In this document: positions 6,963 to 10,809 of the stretch, one piece after another
Position numbering within the stretch: the stretch's first letter is position 1
How the letters are laid out: every line of letters starts with the position of its first letter
The notes under the pieces: model-generated
Told to the model about the DNA's origin: nothing
What the model saw: the letters and a program-made list of their open reading frames with translations, nothing else
Databases searched by the model: none
Translations under genes and position numbers: made by a program
Assembly (NCBI GenBank): GCA_023434365.1
Contig: JAEYSV010000021.1
Span: 1-10,809 of the forward strand
DNA from: Bacillota bacterium
GTDB taxonomy: Bacteria > Bacillota > Clostridia > Lachnospirales > Lachnospiraceae
Length of the DNA stretch: 10,809 nucleotides
Direction of reading: 5' to 3'

Positions 6963-8477
6963 TTATATTAAATATTGCTTAACAACATTTGCTATTCCCC
7001 TCGCCATCATAGTAGGGACAGCATTACCAACTTGCATATATGTCTTTAGATAAGCTCCCCAGAATAAATAATCATCTGGAAATGATTGTATTCTTGCAGC
7101 CTCTCTTGGTGTAATTGCTCTTACTTGATAAGGATGTATATGAGAGTGGCAATCCATTCTTAAATGTGCGGTAATCGTTCTACAAGGTCTATCTGCTATT
7201 AGTTTATAATATTTATCTTTGAAACAGTGATTTCTGTGTGCATATGGCATGATATCCTTAACCTTATCATCAGTGGCATCATCACCTTGTCCCAATCTTC
7301 GGTATATTTCGTAATTAACATCACTGCAATATCTTGCTTTATGATTAAATATATACGGAATATCCCTTCCCATATTTATAAGTGATAAATATTGATTATC
7401 ATTGTTTTCATAATGATTCACTTCAATTTTCTTTCCCGTAATATCACTATCAATCTCGTTTATATTCCTAATTCTTGGTGCCTCAAGTGGTTTTATATCT
7501 TTTAATGCATCCGAAAGAAGATATTTTTCATTATTTTTGCATTTATTTTCGATCTGGCTGAATATATCTTCTGGTCGAATATTTCTTGACTCCATCACAT
7601 CATTTCTAATAGCAATATATATTAGTCTTTCCCTACTCTGTGCTACTGAAAAATCTTGGGAATTCAGTATTTGATATTTGACTTTATAAGAATATTGCTG
7701 TCCATTTTTAATAATGCGTAAATTCTCATAGTCTTCAACCACCTGATCAGCAACTTTCAGCATTCCCTTTACATTTTCCATCACAACTATCTTTGGTGTT
7801 ATCTTCTCTACTGCTTTTAAAAAGTATTTGTATAACTTATTCCTTGGATCATCTATTACTCTCTGGCGGTTGGCTTCACTAAAGCCCTGACATGGTGGTC
7901 CACCAACAACAATATCGATATCATCACTAATATAATTTTCTATATTATCAACAATCTCTTTGATATCTCCCTGAATTAGCTTATCTGAAGGAAGTTCAGG
8001 ATGATTATATTTATATGTTTGTATACATACATCCTCTATATCGTTCGCAAGCTTTACGTTAAATCCTTCTTGCAGAAACCCTAAACTCAGACCACCTGCA
8101 CCACAAAAAAAATCAACTAACGTTAACTTCTTCTTTTTGTCAGATTCTTTTTGAATTTCACGTCTCTTAGAATTATAAAGTTTATCCATAAGTGATCCAA
8201 CAATCGCACGATTACTAATCACAAAATTGACAGCTTCTTCAAAAACAGTATATACCTCCTTTGAAAAATTCTTCAATTCCGTAAGTTCTTCAGGCTTATC
8301 TATAATACCAATGTCTAATAATTCATTAATGTAGTTTTCATTTACGCCTGCTGTTAAATTTATGTTATTCTTCTCACAAAAAGCTTCGACAAGTCTTCTA
8401 TAAACCTGCATCTGTTCTATACAGAAAGCCTTTTCTGCTTTGCTTTGTAATTTACATACTGATTTAAATATCATCAT
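6963..8477 (-). CDS. DNA (cytosine-5) methyltransferase, second of a pair
   Basis: This protein transfers a methyl group from S-adenosylmethionine to C5 of cytosine in a specific DNA site. It is 504 residues, long for the family because of a helical, charged N-terminal extension of about 115 residues. Catalytic motifs follow in normal order: VDFFCGAGGLSLGF (121-134, cofactor binding), GGPPCQGFS with catalytic Cys196, MENV (233-236), QSRERL (280-285), the variable target-recognition region (about 290-450), PREAARIQSFPDDY (457-470), and GNAVPTMMARG (484-494). All key residues are present. Two ATGs lie in tandem. The GGAGG at 8481-8485 is three bases from the first (8475-8477) and six from the second (8472-8474), so translation may begin at the second, giving 503 residues. 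The gene overlaps the first methyltransferase by up to 14 bases, implying coupled expression. In LlaJI-type systems two such enzymes each modify one strand of an asymmetric site. Confidence 0.93.
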   Translation of the reverse strand: MMIFKSVCKLQSKAEKAFCIEQMQVYRRLVEAFCEKNNINLTAGVNENYINELLDIGIIDKPEELTELKNFSKEVYTVFEEAVNFVISNRAIVGSLMDKLYNSKRREIQKESDKKKKLTLVDFFCGAGGLSLGFLQEGFNVKLANDIEDVCIQTYKYNHPELPSDKLIQGDIKEIVDNIENYISDDIDIVVGGPPCQGFSEANRQRVIDDPRNKLYKYFLKAVEKITPKIVVMENVKGMLKVADQVVEDYENLRIIKNGQQYSYKVKYQILNSQDFSVAQSRERLIYIAIRNDVMESRNIRPEDIFSQIENKCKNNEKYLLSDALKDIKPLEAPRIRNINEIDSDITGKKIEVNHYENNDNQYLSLINMGRDIPYIFNHKARYCSDVNYEIYRRLGQGDDATDDKVKDIMPYAHRNHCFKDKYYKLIADRPCRTITAHLRMDCHSHIHPYQVRAITPREAARIQSFPDDYLFWGAYLKTYMQVGNAVPTMMARGIANVVKQYLI

Positions 8478-9684
8478 TAGCCTCCAACTGGTCTAATTTA
8501 TCTCTAAGACATTTTGCAATAGCTTCCGCTAATAATGGTGGTACTGCATTTCCAATTTGTTTAAACTGCTCAGTTCTCGGCCCTTCAAATACAAAATCAT
8601 CTGGAAATGACTGTATTCTTGCAGCTTCCCTTACAGTAAATGTTCTTCCTTGAGAACTATCTGGATGAATAAACTGATTACCATCTTTGTATAGATGCGC
8701 AATGATTGTTTTGGAAGGCAAATCCCACCATTGTACAGTATAGCTATTTCCAAATACTCGAGGTTTTTCATGATTAAGATCTGGTCTATTCTCCAATAAT
8801 TCTTGAAACGTCCAATGATTTTGGCTCATGACTGTATATCTTTCAATATCCTTATCATTATGATTTCTTGCAACATGATCTCGTAAAGTATTATCCTTTA
8901 CTGCCCTAATTTTCTTTAAGAATTCATTATCTCTCTTTGATTTAAATACAATTTGCGATTCTCCTTGTCCAGGACGCAAAAATGGGAGTTCCTCTATAGC
9001 ATCTTTTACTGTAACATACTTCATTAACCCGCTTCTTTCACGCTCTGTCATTTCTGGATCGAAATGCGTTTTTATTATACCTGCATACAAATCTTCTGGC
9101 TCTATAGAAATATCATTTCTAACTCCCATTATGATTACCCTTTTTCTAATCTGTGGAACTCCATAATTCGCCGAATTAAGTACATTGATTTTTGAATCAA
9201 ACTTTACTTTATAATTTTCTCCTAGCGCCTTTACAATCTTATTTACTATATGCTCTCCATTTACTTTTGCAGTAAGCATACCTGTAACATTTTCAAACAC
9301 AAAAAATTTAGGTCTATAGTGATTAAGAATCTTAACATAACTTTCAAATAAATAGTTTCTTGGGTCATCCTGCATAGACTTGTCGTCTTTTGCTCTCCCA
9401 AGACTTGAATAAGCCTGACATGGAGGCCCCCCAATAATAATATCTACTGTTCTACCATCAACCGCTATATCAAGTTTTTCTACAACATCATCACCAGTAA
9501 TATCCAGGTTCAATACTGCACTTTCTGGGTTTTTATATCCATAATAATTCATTCTTGTTTTTAATGTTTCGCATGCTGTCGGATTAATCTCTACATGTGC
9601 AAGTGAACCAAATCCTTGCTGATAAAATCCTTCACTTAATCCTCCACATCCTGCAAATAAATCTATAAAATTATATTTTTTCAT
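8464..9684 (-). CDS. DNA (cytosine-5) methyltransferase, first of a pair
   Basis: This is a standard-length (406 residues) m5C methyltransferase with every conserved motif: FIDLFAGCGGLSEGF (6-20), the acidic Glu32 region that binds the cofactor, GGPPCQAYS with catalytic Cys89, FENV (130-133), QIRKRV (178-183), target-recognition region about 190-345, REAARIQSFPDDF (352-364) and GNAVPPLLAEAI (378-389). Outside these motifs it differs strongly from the adjacent methyltransferase, especially in the target-recognition region. The two are therefore likely to recognise different sequences or different strands of one asymmetric site, not to be a recent duplication. The ATG is preceded by GAGGTGAAATGA. 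It is 86 bases downstream of the small regulator gene, the longest gap in the operon, and that gap carries repeat motifs that could be an operator. Role: protects host DNA from the restriction proteins encoded downstream. Confidence 0.94.
   Translation of the reverse strand: MKKYNFIDLFAGCGGLSEGFYQQGFGSLAHVEINPTACETLKTRMNYYGYKNPESAVLNLDITGDDVVEKLDIAVDGRTVDIIIGGPPCQAYSSLGRAKDDKSMQDDPRNYLFESYVKILNHYRPKFFVFENVTGMLTAKVNGEHIVNKIVKALGENYKVKFDSKINVLNSANYGVPQIRKRVIIMGVRNDISIEPEDLYAGIIKTHFDPEMTERERSGLMKYVTVKDAIEELPFLRPGQGESQIVFKSKRDNEFLKKIRAVKDNTLRDHVARNHNDKDIERYTVMSQNHWTFQELLENRPDLNHEKPRVFGNSYTVQWWDLPSKTIIAHLYKDGNQFIHPDSSQGRTFTVREAARIQSFPDDFVFEGPRTEQFKQIGNAVPPLLAEAIAKCLRDKLDQLEANDDI
8481..8485 (-). 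promoter_or_regulatory. Ribosome binding site for the second methyltransferase
   Basis: GGAGG on the minus strand lies inside the last codons of the first methyltransferase gene. Spacing is three bases to the first ATG of the downstream gene and six to the second, which favours the second. Its position means ribosomes finishing the first methyltransferase pass over it, so the two proteins are probably made in a fixed ratio. Confidence 0.7.
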
Positions 9685-9718
9685 TCATTTCACCTCATGT
9701 AACTATAATAAATTTCGT

Positions 9719-9764
9719 GTCCAATATTGTGGACTTGGCTGATATTTTCGTTATCTTTCGTTAT
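9719..9764. promoter_or_regulatory. Candidate operator between regulator and methyltransferase genes
   Basis: The 86-base gap holds two ordered motifs. GTCCAATATTGTGGAC (9719-9734) is a palindrome with 5-bp perfect arms (GTCCA/TGGAC), ending 35 bases before the methyltransferase ATG. TTTCGTTAT is repeated at 9746-9754 and 9756-9764, exactly 10 bases apart, one helical turn. Minus-strand TATTAT (9704-9709) with TCCACA 17 bases upstream, overlapping the palindrome, could be a secondary promoter for the methyltransferase gene. A Cro/C1-type protein encoded next door is the obvious candidate ligand. This is inferred from arrangement only. Confidence 0.35.
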
Positions 9765-9770
9765 TAATTT

Positions 9771-9986
9771 TTATGATTTATCTTCGTCTATTTCGATCTC
9801 CATGATATCACTTGTATCGCAACTTAAGGCTCTACAGATTCTAACAAGAATGTCTGTATTAATATTTTCATTTTTACCAAGTTTTGCCATTGATGCCGAA
9901 CTTATTCCTGCTTTTTCACATAAATCTTTCTTCATCATTTCTTTATCAATCAATAATTTCCACAACTTTTTATATGAAATATGCAT
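9771..9986 (-). CDS. Small Cro/C1-type helix-turn-helix regulator (controller-protein-like)
   Basis: This 71-residue protein is essentially one helix-turn-helix domain of the Cro/C1 (XRE) type. Helices lie near residues 4-15, then MMKKDLCEKAGIS, the recognition-helix region SSASMAKLGKNE (29-40), and TDILVRICRALSCDTSDIMEI (44-64), the last a very characteristic pattern. The length and content match small transcription regulators that bind DNA as dimers. Its ATG follows GGAGGT by five bases, and a plausible promoter lies just upstream. Being first in the operon, ahead of the two methyltransferases, it fits the position of a restriction-modification controller protein, which usually activates or represses its own promoter to delay restriction. 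It could instead belong to the mobile-element flank. The repeats immediately downstream are possible binding sites. Confidence 0.85.
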   Translation of the reverse strand: MHISYKKLWKLLIDKEMMKKDLCEKAGISSASMAKLGKNENINTDILVRICRALSCDTSDIMEIEIDEDKS

Positions 9987-10016
9987 ACCGTACCTCCATT
10001 TTTTTCATCATATATT

Positions 10017-10045
10017 AGAATAACACCATATAATTGATAAGGCAA
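10017..10045 (-). promoter_or_regulatory. Predicted sigma-A promoter of the restriction-modification operon
   Basis: Reading the minus strand, TTGCCT (10040-10045) and TATTCT (10017-10022) are separated by 17 bases, each matching four of six consensus positions. Transcription would begin near 10010, leaving a leader of about 25 bases before the regulator ATG that contains the GGAGGT site. The stretch is very AT-rich, so alternative -10 boxes such as TAATAT nearby cannot be excluded. Confidence 0.45.
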
Positions 10046-10221
10046 TTGAAAGTTTGCGATTGCAAATATAATATTTTCCTGTAATAGATTCTCTTTCACT
10101 TTCACTTATTTTCAGACCATCAGTAAGCCCAGTAAGCGAGCATACTTTCGTAAAGTAAAAACTAAATTCCGCACCCCCCTTTTTATAGAAAGTGGAATTT
10201 ACTCCTGCACATAATTTTGAC
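10046..10221. other. Non-coding region with hairpins and repeats, possible origin of transfer
   Basis: No convincing gene lies here; the one open frame needs a TTG start and lacks a ribosome binding site. Structures seen on the plus strand are a TTTGC/GCAAA hairpin (10053-10066), a tandem CAGTAAGC at 10121-10128 and 10130-10137, and ACTTT-CGT-AAAGT (10144-10156). There is also a 10-bp inverted repeat with one mismatch (10161-10170 with 10194-10203) that encloses a C6 tract (10174-10179). Stacked hairpins next to short direct repeats are typical of relaxase-recognised transfer origins of Gram-positive elements, and also of recombination or regulatory sites. I cannot identify a nick sequence, so the oriT reading is tentative. 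Confidence 0.35.
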
Positions 10222-10254
10222 AAAAAGGAAAACAGAGGAAGTTACCTTCCCCTG
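10222..10254 (-). terminator. Strong intrinsic terminator overlapping a stop codon
   Basis: The minus strand forms a 9-bp stem (10233-10241 with 10246-10254, one G-T wobble) closed by GTAA, a GNRA-type tetraloop, followed by TTTTCCTTTTT (10222-10232). The TAA stop of the upstream partial gene (10242-10244) lies within the loop. This ends transcription of the flanking gene and insulates the restriction-modification operon from it. Confidence 0.8.
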
Positions 10255-10809
10255 CCTCTGTCAATCTGCTTATCTTTTCCGCTCCTTTCCTCCATCTCCT
10301 GAACCATCTTCTCTTCATAAATCTTCTGATAATCATCCATCATTTCTTCTATATACATCTTAACTCCAAGCAAACGTAGCACTTCCCTATGAAGACTCAG
10401 ATTATAATTTGCATCGCCCATTCTGAAGTCAAACAATCCAACCTTACCTTCCAGTGGCATATTCTCATAAGTCTCATAAAGCATTTCTATTACCTGTGCT
10501 GTATTTTCTGCTGTCTCATGAATTGCATCCCTTCTTGCTGCCTTGAATATCATATCAGCCTCATCCATCAGACCATCAAAATCATATTCCTGACCACAGT
10601 TATCGTAAAAGTCTCTGATAACTTTCACAATATCATTTACTGACATGTCCTCTGCAACACCAAATGCTTTCGCTTTATCACTATATGTCATGAAGCGATA
10701 TTTCGAATATGTGAGTGGCATCCGTACTCTAGAATCATGATCATCAGCTGAACGAATAACAGATTCTGATTTTCTATCACTATCTCCAGAAACCACTTCT
10801 CCCAGACCA
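10242..10809 (-). CDS. C-terminal part of an unrecognised protein (runs off the window)
   Basis: The frame is open to the right edge, with Gly-Leu-Gly-Glu codons before the first GTG at 10794-10796. This is therefore most likely the tail of a longer protein, not a complete 184-residue one. The visible part is hydrophilic and largely helical, rich in acidic residues, with segments YSKYRFMTYSDKAKAFG, YDFDGLMDEADMIFKAA and VEIN-free helices near the end, and a very basic arginine/glycine terminus (KDKQIDRGRGR). There is no membrane segment or catalytic motif that I can see, and I do not recognise the family. Base composition is somewhat richer in G and C than the neighbouring operon (about 42% in one 60-base sample at 10261-10320). 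It ends in a strong terminator beside a repeat-rich region, so a gene of a conjugative element is plausible but unproven. Confidence 0.65.
   Translation of the reverse strand, partial: GLGEVVSGDSDRKSESVIRSADDHDSRVRMPLTYSKYRFMTYSDKAKAFGVAEDMSVNDIVKVIRDFYDNCGQEYDFDGLMDEADMIFKAARRDAIHETAENTAQVIEMLYETYENMPLEGKVGLFDFRMGDANYNLSLHREVLRLLGVKMYIEEMMDDYQKIYEEKMVQEMEERSGKDKQIDRGRGR

Noticed and set aside
6963..9684. The two methyltransferases as a recent tandem duplication
   Set aside because: They share only the conserved catalytic motifs; lengths, N-termini and target-recognition regions differ.
277..10031. A 9-bp inverted match (ATATGGTGT at 277-285 and ACACCATAT at 10023-10031) flanking the operon, as possible element ends
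   Set aside because: Nine AT-rich bases can match by chance over 10 kb, the matches are not extended, and no transposase or target duplication is visible.
10008..10223. A 71-codon minus-strand open frame
   Set aside because: It needs a TTG start without a ribosome binding site, overlaps the predicted operon promoter and hairpins, and its translation does not look like a folded protein.
1..10809. CRISPR array, tRNA or rRNA
   Set aside because: No regularly spaced repeats with unique spacers and no cloverleaf or ribosomal signature were seen on either strand.

Overview
The window looks like a low-GC Firmicute, most likely a gut Clostridia/Lachnospiraceae-type genome. The reasons are AT-rich coding DNA (one sampled line near 5600 is about 30% GC), strong GGAGG-type ribosome binding sites, TTG/GTG as well as ATG starts, and flanks that resemble a conjugative or mobilisable element. 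This assignment is an inference from style, not from a marker gene. All convincing genes are on the minus strand, so transcription runs from high to low coordinates.

Right flank (10809 to about 10020): the C-terminal end of an unrecognised protein enters from outside the window and ends at a strong GUAA-tetraloop terminator. Next comes about 200 bases of non-coding DNA with inverted repeats, a tandem 9-base repeat and a C6 tract. It resembles an origin-of-transfer or other cis-acting site of a mobile element.

Central block (10045 to 608): one compact putative operon. A predicted promoter drives a small Cro/C1-type regulator, followed by two different DNA cytosine-5 methyltransferases with overlapping genes. 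Then come a DUF262/DUF1524 (GmrSD-type) nuclease-like protein, a stand-alone EcoRII-N/B3-like DNA-recognition protein, and an McrB-type AAA+ GTPase with an EVE/PUA-like N-domain. The block ends with an McrC-equivalent PD-(D/E)XK nuclease of the LlaJI R2 type and a second B3-like protein fused to an HNH nuclease. Gaps are 3 to 86 bases and most starts have clear ribosome binding sites.

Left flank (607 to 1): a small lysine-rich winged-helix gene whose 5' end seems frame-disrupted by a 13-bp tandem repeat, a hairpin cluster that may end the operon, and about 250 bases without an intact gene.

Interpretation: the core is a LlaJI-like restriction-modification system, with two m5C methyltransferases plus a McrB-like motor and a LlaJI-type nuclease. 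The unusual part is its expansion. The recognition domain is separate from the motor, a paralogous copy is attached to an HNH nuclease, and a DUF262 protein is embedded between the methyltransferases and the restriction genes. If all are active, one pair of methyltransferases may protect against up to three nuclease effectors, with the two B3-like domains reading the same or overlapping sites. The small regulator probably times expression so that methylation precedes restriction.
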